Notes under the pieces: generated by a model | The model's input: the letters and a program-made list of their open reading frames with translations, nothing else | Database searches by the model: none | Told to the model about the DNA's origin: nothing | Translations under genes and position numbers: made by a program | Part shown: positions 10,081-21,362 of the stretch, in pieces | How positions within the stretch are numbered: the stretch's first letter is position 1 | Layout of the letters: each line of letters begins with the position of its first letter | Source of the DNA: Macrocystis pyrifera | Lineage: Eukaryota; Sar; Phaeophyceae; Laminariales; Laminariaceae | DNA length: 64,000 bases | NCBI GenBank assembly: GCA_031763025.1 | Contig: JASSKH010000028.1 | Span: forward strand, 124,001-188,000 | Reading direction: 5' to 3'

Positions 10081-12950
10081 TTAGTCAGACCATCTGCCAA
10101 CCTGTTATCGACCCCTCGTACGTGCCTTGCCTGAAAACACCACCTTCCCCTTGCTTCCAACGCCCCCATCATTCTCATCAACGCCCCTACTCTCGCTTGT
10201 TTTTTACCCCCCCCACGACCGTACTAAGAGCAGAACTGGTAATGCACCCACTGGAGATAACTAGAGATATGAAAAAATTGAACGGGCAATATAAAGAAAG
10301 GAACATGCCAAAAAAGAGGTTGCCAGCCATAGTTGATAGAGCTGTATGGGAGAAAGCAACTAAAGGGCGGGCTGGAATAAGGTGGGATGGCGTAGTTGAG
10401 AAAGTATGGAAGGATATAGGCGGAAACCAAGAAGATATGATGCCCGCCGGGAAGTTTGGGAGGTACAAGGCAGAAGTAGAAGAAAGGATAGAAAGAAGGG
10501 AAAGGCTAGCGCTAGAAACAAGGCGGAATCGGAAAAACCCTTAGAGATATACGGGGGATTGAGGGAAGGAATAGGAATGAAAACGTATTTGCATGGCCCA
10601 ATGGACTTCGCGAAGACGCTGAAACTGCGCTTTCGTGTAGGGGACCTGGACCTGCCAGAAAGAAGAAAGAGGTACACCAGTAGCCGGGAGTAGGAGGAAG
10701 TAGACGCACAGATGTGCCCGTGTGGCAAAGCAATAGAGAGTAGAACTCACAGAGTAAGAGAATGTGAAATATACAAGACAGAACGGGATGTGTTAGAGGA
10801 GGAGATGAGGGAAATAGACGAATGTGGAATGGAGGAGTTTAAAACAATGAATAGCAGCGAGAAAGCGATCGCTATCTTAGGAGATAGATGGTAGCCATAG
10901 GAGGCCCAGCAAGAAGAGGATAAGATTAGCAAAAAGGTTTCTATGAAATATATGGAAACAACGTAATGAGCGCCCAATTGTTGGAGGTGTCTCGATTAGA
11001 AGTAGGAACGGTACTCCGTCTCGAAAGGGATGCGTGGTCAATGGTCAAATGACTAAGGTAAGCAACAAATGAGTACGCCCCCCCCACGACACCTCTTTAC
11101 CCAGGTTACGGCTGCTCCGTTATCTGCCCTCATCAAAACTGCCTCCCCCTTCCTACCCGGTCTCTCCCCCCTCATGTCTACCATTACGAACGCCGTCACA
11201 ACCATGGCCATGACTTCCTACAGGTTAATAGGAATTAAATCAGCTACCGCCTGACCCTCCCTTATCGTACGTTTCTGCACCTCTTCTGGCAGGGCGAATC
11301 TCCAGTACACCCCCGTTTCCATGCACAATCTCAATATCGCTGTCAAGGAAGCGTCCGAAAACCAGTTTCTACTCGGCCGCTGCTTCATGAAGCTGAAAGA
11401 CGGTGCTGTTATGCTCTCTCCCCCGTACCCTCCCCCCGTCTCCAAAAACCATCTCCACCATTCCACGTCTACCATGAGCTCCCGCGACAACCGTAAAACT
11501 CGTCTCGCTTCCTTCTGCTTTCTGAACCTACCCCACGCACCCCCCCCCTGGCCCGCTCCACCCCATCAAGATGCAGATTAGATAACTGCAGAAGCCGACG
11601 GACGAAGTACCGTTCGGCCCGGATTACAAACGATGCGTGGTACAGCTTCCCTGCTAACACTAGCACCTCCCTCACTGTTACCGTCTGCTGCCCTGCTGGC
11701 CATTCTGCCAATCGTGCTCGTAATTCGTCTACCTTTCGTTTCGGGAGGGCAATAGTCATGCTTCCAGTGTCAACATCGTACCCCAACACCTCTTGCTGCG
11801 TTGCCCAGTCTGTCACCTTTTTTTTCGAAAGTAACGGCTCCCCCCTCATGACCTCTCGCCCATAGCCTACTCGTGGATTATCGCTAACGATCGAGACAAG
11901 TCCAAACACCGCGCCCCATCCAGATCTCACTGAACCTCTACTGAGGTGGCATCATATATAAACAAACACAAAGGCTGGGTCGTCCGCCCCTCTCCCGTTC
12001 GCCGGCGGCACTACGCACTCTGCCGGCCACTGGGCTACTGGACGCCCCGTTGCCTGCGCAACCATCACGTGCTCTACCGCGCGGTCTCCCGCCCTCGAGA
12101 ACGACGCGGATGCTATAGTGATGTCGCGTTACGCATGCTGCATCGCAGCTGATATCACGCCCCACCACCCCGGACTACCCCTCCACCCAAACTGCAAGCG
12201 CAAATCGACGAAACGGTACTCCCCAAATACGTACCCGAAAAGCCGCCGCACCGTCAGGATCTACTGGGATCTGTCTTAACGCATTTTTGCCGTCCACTCT
12301 TTGAGTAAGAATTCGCGCTCGATCCCCGAACTTAACCTTCAACCCCAGTACCCTTTGTAAAATTTCATGCATGACCCCCGCCAGCGTACATGCCGGAATC
12401 CCCAATCCGTCTCGTCGAGTTCACCGACTCGCGCCCGTTTCCGTGCTCAAAGGTCATGTCGTGGATTATCCTTATCTTTTCGCGCTCTTCTACTACCCCA
12501 ACTGAAGACACCCGCAGTCCCGGTACCTTCTCCGCTTGCTTCTTTGAGAAAACAATCGCCCTGCCCCCGCCACGTCCGCAACCGCTTTCCCACACTGCAT
12601 CGCTAAATTTCTGCGCGCTTGAATGGTTTCCGTATGCAAGTTCCTGTGTAAGGTCCCCCCCTGGCCCGACGTCTACCGGTACCCCCCCACGCGCGCTATG
12701 TGCCTTAACTTGTCGACATCCGGGAATTGGTGCTTGTACCCGAAGAACGCTTGTACGCGCTCTGGGTCCATGTGGGTTGCTGTCAACGAACCCCCCAACC
12801 ATTGCACAACCCTCTCTACTACCCCCCCTTCCCCCGCCCCGGATACTCGCGACAAAACTGCCCCAGCCGTCGTAGCTAAAACTCGCACTACGCTTGCCGC
12901 CTTCACCGATTTCCATGATACCTTTCCCAACTACCCATGTGCAACCTCCC
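10080..12950 (-). pseudogene. YR1 reverse transcriptase and RNase H part
   Basis: Minus-strand blocks match DIRS-type RT: GVPVDVGPGGDL with YGNHSSA, then VGVVEEREKIRIIHDMTF, and downstream LGYDVDTGSMTIALP followed by a connection region. RNase H-like pieces follow, including a WWRWFLETGG block and HVRGVDNRLADGLT at its end. The same blocks occur in the second element at 32-34 kb. The part is a fossil and is interrupted by the nested insertion at 10.2-11.07 kb. Confidence 0.75.
10205..11065 (+). mobile_element. Fragment of a different non-LTR retrotransposon nested in YR1
   Basis: The plus strand here is much less C-rich than its surroundings and reads as the C-terminal end of a LINE protein. 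A basic region is followed by KTLKLRFRVGDLDLPERRK, then a CxC...H...C zinc-knuckle-like block (CPCGKAIESRTHRVREC) and a conserved-looking end AIAILGDRW. This matches the end of many non-LTR RT proteins. It is not closely similar to the RTE-like LINE of this window. An internal stop separates the two halves near 10.69 kb. The RNase H region of YR1 resumes on both sides, so this is an insertion. Confidence 0.65.
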
Positions 12951-12959
12951 AACGCTTCT

Positions 12960-14530
12960 GCTCTTCAACGCGCCGGCCGGATATCGCACCTGTTTCTGAC
13001 AAAACCACCGACCCCAGAGTCGGACCCCCCATTTTGGCCAAGCGCCCAACCCGAACCCCCCGCCGTCGCCCTCGTCGCAGTCGCTCCAGAACTCATGACG
13101 GTTGCTCGCTTAGTTGGCTTCGCTGTGCCGCGGAGCCCGTGTCCTCATTTCTTCGCCGGCCCGTCGTCCCCTTCTCCGCCTTCTCCGTCCCCCGTTCTCC
13201 TCCCCCACCCTCCCCCGTCCCCCTCCCTCTTACGCTTCCCCAACCCGCCTCCGTTCCTCGGCAGATACGCACCCTTCGGGTTTTTGTAGCTGCCTTCGTG
13301 CCTGTACCTCTACCGCAGCCCCCTCTTAGGCTCGTGGAGCACGCACCGAGCTCCTCATAATCACGGCAGGGTCGGTCGTATGCTCCTTCCCCCCCCCCCC
13401 CCCACCGTCCCCTCCCCCTCCGCCTGCCCACCCCGCCCCGCCCCCTCCGCCCCCCCTCCCCCCCCCCCCCCCCCACCCCCACTGCTCCCCGTCCCACTCC
13501 TTGCTCGTCCCCCCCCCCCCCTCCACCCCACCCCCCCAAGGCCCCGCTTCCGCTTGTCCCCCCGCTTGCTCCACCCTCCCGCCCCCCCCTCCCCGTCCTC
13601 TCTTGTGCCCCCCCGTGGCGTGCTCCTCGGCGTATCCTACTTCCCCCAGGTGGATGGATGCTGCCGTGACCCACGTATGTGCCCGCGAGAACAGCGGTAA
13701 GGACAACGGGTAAACGTCGCTCGGCCCTGGAAACGTACCGATTTCCTGCTTCAGCATATTTGCTTGCCGGGCCACCTCCTCCCACCACTCCTGGAGGTCT
13801 TAGTTAACCAATTGCACAAATTTTGTTTGAAACCGCTCAGACAGGGCCACCTTTGTGCGTGGAACGTCCTTACCCCTTGCGCGACAACCCGGAAACGCTC
13901 CACCAGCTTATTCGTCCTACGCAGCGACGCTCGACCAAAGGCTTGTTCCCGTCCACCACGTACTGCATGAGGTGCGTCAACAAAAGAAAAACACTGCCTC
14001 CACCCTGTGGTCCAACGACACCCGCGCGCTCCCTCCCCCGAAGCTAAAATGATCCCTCTGCGCGAAATTCCGCACATCAAGGTTGCTCAGCGCTGCTACC
14101 TGCCGCGCCCCTTCCCCCTTGACGATGAAAGTCCCTGTGATCGTGCCCAAAGCATCCGCCGAATCAAAGGGTGGGGGTTTCCCATCCCCGCGCAGTGATG
14201 ACCAGACCACTATCGTGCAGTTGCTCTTGCGCCACATCGTCTCCGCTACTGATGGCTTGCTTCCCCGCTCCCCGCCTCCCCACCCCCATCCCTCCCCCCC
14301 CCCCAACCTTGCAACCCGGACGAAAAATTCGATGGTCCTCCCTCCCCCCAGTGCGGCCTGGTGCTGAGCAAGGAACGGATGCCGTCCCCCCCCCCCCGGA
14401 GCTGCTTCGTGCTGCGGCTGCCGGTGCAACCTCCGTGCTCCCCTCTCCCACGGACTTGTCTCCTCCCCCGCCCGCCCCCACTGTCCTTCTAGTGCCCCCA
14501 TCTCCCACTGTCGCGACCCCGACACGTCTA
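12960..14530 (-). pseudogene. YR1 region between RT and Gag-like part, very C/G-rich
   Basis: On the element strand this reads as Gly-rich sequence with a short less biased block (14.0-14.25 kb, containing KPPPFDSADALGTITGTF). Long C runs fill 13.39-13.62 kb and 14.28-14.40 kb on the plus strand. I assign it to YR1 by position only; the family of the less biased block is not recognised. Confidence 0.5.
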
Positions 14531-15430
14531 TCTCCCACTCGCTGACATCCTCGAACCCCCCCAGGCCTGACTACTGCTGCAGCTGTAGCTGCATGCTTGG
14601 CCGCTGTCGCTGCTGTCGCGGGTTCGATACTCCCCCCGCCCCAACCTATTCCCCCCCCCCCCCCCCCCCTCCCTTCCCTCCTCCCCCCCCCCCCCCCCCC
14701 CCGCGTTTTCCCTGCCGCATTGCTCTGATGCCCGCTCTTGCTGCTGCTACTGCTGCAGTGGGTTCCCCCCCCCTTCCCCTGTATGTCCACTTTTCTTGCT
14801 GTGGTGCCCACTCTTGCTGTAGCTGCTGCGGTGTGCCCCGGCTATGCGGCTGCTGCAGTGTCCACCCCTGCTGCTGCTGCTGCGGCGGCGGGCCTCCCGG
14901 GCCCCAGGGTGCCTGTGAGGGAATGTTAAAGGTCGTGAGCTGGCGGCTAGCCCGCCTCCCCCCCGCCTCCTGCTGATACAAACTCCCTCCACCCGACCAT
15001 GGGGGACCCTGAATCTCCTTTTCGGGGGTAAAATGGTCGTTGCGCTGCGATGGGGCATGTTGCATGGAGTTGGACTGCTCGCGGTTCCCATACGAGCCGT
15101 TCCCACGCTCCCTACCCTGCGACGTGTAACCCCACCTACCCCCCCTACCCGACCGCATGTGAGCTCCTTGGTGTACTGTCTGGCTACCCTCAAAGTGCAC
15201 GTTCCTATTCGTACCCCGGCTACCCAGGGTATTTGCTCGCACTCTACCGTCGTCGTTGTTGCTCGACCCCCCTGCTGAAGACTGATCGTCCTCCGCGTTG
15301 CCGGCCGCCCCATTCCCTTGGGTCGACCCCCGCCTTGGGCCCGGGCCTCCTACAAGATTGTCGTGCTCCTCGTCCTGCTGCTGTATCGCGGTAAGACGTT
15401 CCCCCATCCTGAGCGTCGACCCTCCCAACG
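14530..15430 (-). pseudogene. YR1 Gag-like Gln/Gly/Asn-rich part
   Basis: An open minus-strand frame (14646-15428) encodes a hydrophilic protein rich in Gln, Gly, Asn and Arg, ending in a poly-Gly tract. It sits where the first ORF of a tyrosine-recombinase retroelement is expected, just inside repeat A1. No capsid or zinc-knuckle signature is visible, so the Gag assignment rests on position and composition. Confidence 0.45.
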
Positions 15431-15473
15431 CACAGGCTCAACGACTTCTGGCCACTTGCCGACTAAAAAATAA

Positions 15474-15796
15474 TTAGACGACTGCCTGACGTCCCTTGCC
15501 CGGTTCATTTCAGCCCGTGCAGGGCCTTGCCCGTTATCTATCTATCCTGGATACTCGCTGCACCGACGACCCCGCTTCACACCGCTCTACCGCTGCTTGC
15601 TCGTATCTGAACTGCGTTGGTCTTTCCTCATCAATCATCCGAAACTCTTCTATTATTTTTCATTCTTACCCCGTACTAAACATCCCTTGTTATTGTATGG
15701 GAAACCCTCCGAAATAGTCTCATCCCTTCACTGGATTATTTTTTATACCCGTTACCCTCTAAACACCAGGTTGCCCCTACGACAACCTTCCTCTTT
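15474..15796 (-). repeat. YR1 repeat A1 (5' end)
   Basis: Matches A2 at 8158-8472 and stops after CTTCCTCTTT, exactly where B1 begins beside A2. This is the right-hand end of the element. Confidence 0.8.
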
Positions 15797-16132
15797 TGCT
15801 CCTAGTGGGGCAGCACCATTGCTCTAGTTGAAACATACAATTTCCGGAGAGTGCTGAGCACACTTCTCGCTGCCCTAAAGCGATCGCCGCGATAGCGCGT
15901 GACCGGGTAAATCCTGCAGGGACTTTACCGCGCTACCCTTGCCACGGAACTGTGACTTGTTGCATTCTTTGGTGACGTGCGGAACCGCCTGGACTGCATG
16001 GCCAATATGACACTAAGTGATACCCGCAAGAACGATGGTTATCATGTCTCAACCTTGACTGTTAACAGAAGCACGCTGGTCATCTCGACACCATCCAACC
16101 ACAATTTCGGCAGATGCACAAACCAGTCTCAG
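15797..16132. other. Short spacer, no gene seen
   Basis: This lies between the end of YR1 and the 3' end of the glycosyltransferase gene. No open frame or RNA signal is supported. Confidence 0.5.
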
Positions 16133-17348
16133 TTATATTGGCAATCGAGGATTGTCATCGTCTAGCAACCAGTGGTTAGTTTGTTTCATCCATTTTTCTC
16201 TAAACCTCACGGGCTTTTTTATCGCGCAGTGTGCCACCACGGTCTCGTTCGATATTGGGGTTTCACGGCATTGGCGCGTGAATGTGCTGTGGGGAAGCAA
16301 CGTAACAACGAATGGCCCGTCATCACCATGCAGAATGTCGATGGTTCCCCCTCCCCCCGCCGACACTCTCTGTATATCGCATGTCACCGTCGCTATCCCA
16401 AATGACTCCAAACCTATCGATAGCTCTATTGGTTGAGACTTGGTCGTCCCCAACTTGCGAAACCAACTTTTCCATGGACCTCATCATCTTGTTCATCCCT
16501 TCACCCGTCGCTCGAAACAATATGAAACCCATGCACATGGAGGTACCCCATTTTTTGAAAGTGTCGTGAGGGATACGCCCACGCGAGGCCACCACGCTGC
16601 TGCTTCGAACATCGGGTGGGTTGAAATATTCCATTGGGTCACGGAGCCAGATCGCGTCAGAATCGGACACAATAACGTTATAACCCTTCCTTACTAGGCA
16701 AGACAGTGCTCGGATCCTCGTTCTCCACAGGTCTTGGACAGTCTCGAACGACATGGAACCCAGCGGTACGCAACGGACATCCAGTGAGGCGACTAGCGTA
16801 ACGGACGCGTCATCCGTGCACATGAGGTACAAGTTATCCCGCGTGAAGACCGAGTTTCGTTCCATCAGCATCATGAAGTTCCGCTCCAAGTTCACGTAGG
16901 CTTCACTCACAACTTGCATCACCAAGGCGGGATCTGTGCGGGGGTGGTACCCAGGATGCCCATTCGTCGCACGCAGATTGTCCAGTTATTGGAGATGGAC
17001 GGGTTGATGTTGGGGACACAACTTCCGTCAGCGGTGTCGCCGCTGCAAATGGGAGTTGCGAAGACACCGAAGATCCCCATGGCTTGTACAATATGATGCA
17101 GAAATTTAGCTTCAAGCGGGGTGCTAGTCTCATTCTCGCCAGCAGGCTCGCGAAAGATGGTGCGGGCGCCTTGTGATGTGATGGTTGCCGTCGGATGCCT
17201 AAAACATGAAACGGAGAAAACGCACGTGTCTTTGATTCGTCGTCTCGGGTCGATGTACAGGATTTCCTCTCGAGCAAATTCGGGTGACTTGGTAGGTTCA
17301 CCCCCAGAAAACCGTTTGAAACTGGTCCAGGAACGAGACGACGCTTAG
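16133..17348 (-). CDS. GT77-like (Nucleotid_trans) glycosyltransferase, in three frame segments
   Basis: Likely a Golgi-type nucleotide-sugar transferase acting on cell-wall or glycoprotein glycans; the exact substrate cannot be read. The middle segment (about 16345-16940) holds the family signature: VSDSDAIWLRDP, a DxD-type metal and sugar-nucleotide site, then GTSMCMGFILFRATGEG and VGDDQVSTNRAID. The 5' segment (about 16935-17345) contains CVFSVSCFRHPTATITSQG and ends in NNWTICVRRMGIL, in another frame. The 3' segment (16133 to about 16360) continues with TIDILHGDDGPFVVTLLP and ends at a TAA. The second switch lies in a G-run near 16345, where either a real indel or an assembly slip is plausible. 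No start codon, signal anchor or intron is certain. It is either a decayed gene or one with sequence errors; the composition is balanced and unlike the repeats around it. Confidence 0.65.
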
Positions 17349-20054
17349 GAGCATTATCTGTTTCGCCGGGATCGTTTTCTACCACAGCCCTCTCGCAGGA
17401 CATTCATCGAGTGTCGATTCAACTACGTACTCCGGTACGCGGCTGTTTGTCTCTGCAATCGAAGTGATAATCGCGTCGAATATCTTGGGGTCCCATCCCG
17501 TGGGCAGTCAAAATACGCCGTGCTTTCGGGACGTTTGGGAGTGTTTCAATCAAGCTCGACAAGCATCGTCTATTCAACCTGGTATTGGCATTGGCCTTGC
17601 GTATCGTTTCAAACACGACCTACCCGTTCATAACTGTGCTCATGGGCTACGAAACGTGCCTCCTTCGATTGCATGCCAGATTGGATTAACGGCTTCTTAC
17701 AATTGTGTGTCTCACGTATCTGCTCACCGTTTGTTCAATGATCTAAAGCTGCGATTGGACAGCAACTGGCGTGGTTAGGGGTAGCAGCCGCGCGGGTTGC
17801 CTGAAAGAACTTGTTCACTGTGTCCTGCTCGTGTAGGAAAGCGCTATCGAGGACCAAGACAAAGAAACAGTTGTATGATGGAGCCGGTCGCCTGCCACAG
17901 CACAAGCGTGAGGAGTACAGCGTGGGGCGTTAAGGTGTTGCTGTCAATACGTAGGTTGTGGGGTTATCGTGATGTAAGTCTGCCAAGAACGAAACCAATG
18001 TTGCCGGAGAAATATGTAAAGCGAATACAGGATAGTGGGTAAGGGTTATCAAACCAGTCCTTAAGACAAAGAGCCGACCCAAACCCTGACGTTCAATTTA
18101 TCTGGAGGCGTTTTCCTTGCTTGACTTCTTGGTAAGAAAGACAAGTTTGTATCGGGGCAGGAAAATCATCAACACGGTACTGGCCCATATCAGGTTTAGG
18201 AGGCGGGCCCGTGGGGCTGCCAATTTGTCTCGACAGGTTCAGGCCCGGACTCCAGATATACTCATCAATATGTTTGAAATACGAGATGCATGCATGTTGG
18301 TAGTTGCAGCGTTTCGAGCGGGCGCTCAAAGTGCTAGCCTGTTTTCACGGAATGGCACGCGTGTACCAACCCTAACGTTGGTCACTTAGTCTTTCCCTTC
18401 AAATACAGTCACAAAACAAGTTTCGACGCCTTGTTCACTCACTTTATTCCTCTGTTATTCGTTTCATGTACAGTAGAAGCAGCAGATTATTTTGTTACAA
18501 GTAGCAAATAACTGGACCAAACTACAAAGTAGGTAACACCAGCTTTTCAATGTCATTTCTGTACCGCAACTAGTATTGCCCCGGGCTTGATCGGTGGTTG
18601 CGCACTAGCCGTAGCTTGCAAATCAAGTTCGTGATACCACACGTTTTCAAGGGTGATGACCTCACTTCACAGCATACCCGACAATCACCTTCGGTCAGTG
18701 ACGTCTTTATTTTCAAGTGTTTCCCGCGATCCTTTCCCTCAAAACTGATCCGACAACGATTTACGGCTTATAGCTGTCTATTGACACAGGGGTCTCGGGC
18801 AAAACAAGAGGGTGCGCTCGCAGGTGCGCAATCCAGTACCTGCGGGCGAATCAGGAGACGATTTTCACATTTGTTTTCGAGGAAGAACTACAGTGGGCCT
18901 TACTGGAGAATCACGTCTGGGCAGGATTTAGTACCTAGCTACCCTGTAGATATATATAGCTAACACGACCGGAGAACATAAATAATATAATCGGGTTTTT
19001 GTTATAAACAATATCCAGTGTTGTTGATGTTTACAGTGCATAAGACAGACGGTAGAGTGCCAGGCGGTCGAGTGTTGCACTTGCGCACATCGTTCCGTAC
19101 ATCGCACTTTTTTCACCACGAAGCGTAGACATCGTGCGGCGTGCCGCACCACGAATTATGTGTGCCACACCTTTTCACGCCACTATCCAAGAACGATTTG
19201 TTCGGCTTTGGGCTCTGTTAACCATCAACATAGTTTTATCAATATTTTAGGCCCACAATACCTGATTGTTATCTGGTTACATGCCCATTGGTTGTCACAT
19301 ATTTGTAACAGTTTTTAATCGGGTAACATTTCAGGCCAGCTGGCATCCTATCTCCAAGCGAATAAACAAGCGATTGAGATGTACATTTTGGGTGTGTTGG
19401 CGCAGACGTGTTTGGGAAACAAAACAAAATCCAGCGGCCTCCCGGGAGCCCTCCATGAGGCCGCGCCTCACCCTCCGGCTTGTGGTGTGCCCTAGTTGTG
19501 GAGCCACATACGTGCAACCCAAGGTCCAATGCGGATGTGCAGCACGACGTCTCTACGTGTTTAATCGATCCGCGTAGGCCAGAGATACAGCAGCTCTCAC
19601 AGTACATTTTAACACTCATATCCAACGAGGTTTGCGCGTTCGGATCAACAGCAAGCTCACGTATATTATCGTTCGCCACTGTTATTCATTTGGCATCCTG
19701 CATGCGTATATCGGTTTTGCATAACCCCCCCCCCCCTCCCCCCCCCCATCGTAGGTCGGAGTTCATACGCTTTACAACTCACGATGTCAGCTAGATCGTT
19801 TCGTCCTGCCTCCCTAGTGTCTTTTCTTTGGGACCCTTTTCTTGCTACTGCACGTCGCGTATCTTTCGATTCCTCGAGTTCCGTTCGGGCCAAACCTGGT
19901 TTCTATAGGATGCAGAGCTTATTCGGCTTATCCGTCTTCCGCCTGGCAAGTTATAGAGGTGTGGGAGAGGGTTGTGAAGTGCCGTATCTTCTCGATCCGG
20001 CGCCCAGATTTTTCTGGATGGATTTGTACCCTCTTGGTTTCTAAGCATCTGCAT
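17349..20054. other. Stretch without a firm gene
   Basis: Several open frames of 60-136 codons occur on both strands, none with a convincing family match. A short plus-strand block near 19.49-19.56 kb reads as a CxxC-rich segment (VCPSCGATYVQPKVQCGC), which could be a small zinc ribbon or chance. The N terminus of the glycosyltransferase may lie at 17.4-18.4 kb on the minus strand but cannot be placed. Confidence 0.4.
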
Positions 20055-20400
20055 ATTTTTTTATTTTTTTTTTTTTTTTTTTTAATCATCACTTTTACTT
20101 TCCAGCCCACTCGTAGGAGGTTTTACCCTCAACGATCTTCTGGACAAGCCGTGGTCACAGGTGTCGTCCCTTCTCCCCCCCGGTACGTGCCTTTATTTTT
20201 TGTCGCGCATAGGGTTCAGCATTCCCACTGCTCGTCGATTTTCATCGAATGTAGCCAACTCACGCTTTCGCGCTTTCCGCTTATCAATTTTTTATGCAAG
20301 AAAAAGTCCCTACGATATGAGCATGCACTCGGTGAGACTCGAACTCACGAAATTGATCTTGACAGGCTCGCGGACCACCTACCAAGCCACCGGGGACGCC
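20055..20400 (-). mobile_element. tRNA-derived SINE, copy 1
   Basis: This runs on the minus strand from a tRNA-like head (starting near 20400) through a ~200-bp body to a long A tail, seen as T at 20055-20083. The head has a TGGCTTGGTAGG box A-like and a GAGTTCGAGTCTC box B, as expected for an internal RNA polymerase III promoter. The body shares AAGCGCGAAAGCGTGAG, CGACGAGCAGTGGGAATGC and GACGACACCTGTGACCACGG with four other copies. Confidence 0.85.
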
Positions 20401-21362
20401 GGCCCTTCCATGGCGCCTAACCCTATGGTAGTAATGGTACACTGTTTACCATATATTGTTAAGGTGGCACGTTGTGCATATAACGAGCCAAGCAAATCAT
20501 TTCTAAGACCACCCTGGTCTCAGAATCCTCAGTCAGCCAGGAAAATGGGAGCCACTAAAACAAAAAAACAAAGACATCAAACTCTGTGAGTAACTGAACG
20601 CGCCTAGGTCGACCTGCAATTACTAGGGCTGTCAGTTGGCTGACTAATAGTCGCCAGCTACAGTAGTGAAAAGTTGGCTAGATATTGTAGTTAGTTGCGG
20701 CGGAGCCACCTATCTAACTATTTTTCGCATCCATGTGTCGTTGCTTGTAGAAAGGCTCGTTCAGTACGGGGTACGTACTTCCTGGCGTCTCCAGTAGTAC
20801 TACGAGGCTGCGAGCACACAAAGAAGGCTTCTGCAACTCATGAAACATCAACCCATCGCCATCGGCTGTGCCGCCACCGATGGCAGGGCCGAAGGTGCTG
20901 GCAGCGCTGAGCCTGGCCTGCATACCAAGGCAGGGTTGGAGCGTCTTGTCCAGGAACTCGTCGTTCCGAGCGCTCCTCTGCGACCAAGTACGCGCGACAA
21001 GGCAGTGGTTCACTACTATCAACCGTTCAAGCCCTGAATCCCCGGCGTTGGATAATCTTTTCTCTATGCTCCTATCGTAGTAGAGGTTCCACTCTGTTTT
21101 CATTGCTATTTCTTGTGTTGTTTTACTGGTGGTGTGCTACTACGTGCGACGCGAGGTCGGCTCGCATACGCACAGCTCCAAAGGTCGTGCGAGTTCCACT
21201 ACACGCCCCGTACCACACCCAGTACCAGTCATTTCGGGTGTGGATACTTCGGGTACTGGCAGATGCTAAATATAGTTTCCAACTTTACCCGGCCTCTCGG
21301 TGTCAGACAATACGAAACAAGCAGAGCAGGATCGTCATCCACCCACAACACACGACTCATTA
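20401..21362. other. Stretch with one unassigned open frame
   Basis: A 129-codon minus-strand frame (20714-21103) starts MKTEWNLYYDRSIEKRL and contains FGPAIGGGTADGDG. The composition looks protein-like, but I recognise no family. The rest holds nothing I can name. Confidence 0.35.

Larger units (their letters stand above)
7089..15796 (-). mobile_element. Tyrosine-recombinase retrotransposon (Ngaro/PAT-like) fossil, YR1
   Basis: This is a minus-strand retroelement, fossil and broken in several places. Parts in element order (right to left): terminal repeat A1, Gln/Gly-rich Gag-like region, DIRS-type reverse transcriptase and RNase H, tyrosine recombinase, then repeats B1, A2 and B2. Direct repeats split between the ends, with B1 and A2 adjoining exactly at 8472/8473, are the hallmark of Ngaro and PAT-like elements rather than DIRS1 proper. 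A fragment of another non-LTR element is inserted inside it. The repeat pairs differ visibly, so it is not a very recent insertion. Confidence 0.8.

Noticed and set aside
18598-18963. Plus-strand 121-codon frame
   Set aside because: No recognisable motif; length is within chance for this composition.
20714-21103. Minus-strand 129-codon frame with FGPAIGGGTADGDG, faintly like the AAGTTDGPG block of neutral ceramidases
   Set aside because: Similarity is confined to a few glycines; no second motif was found.
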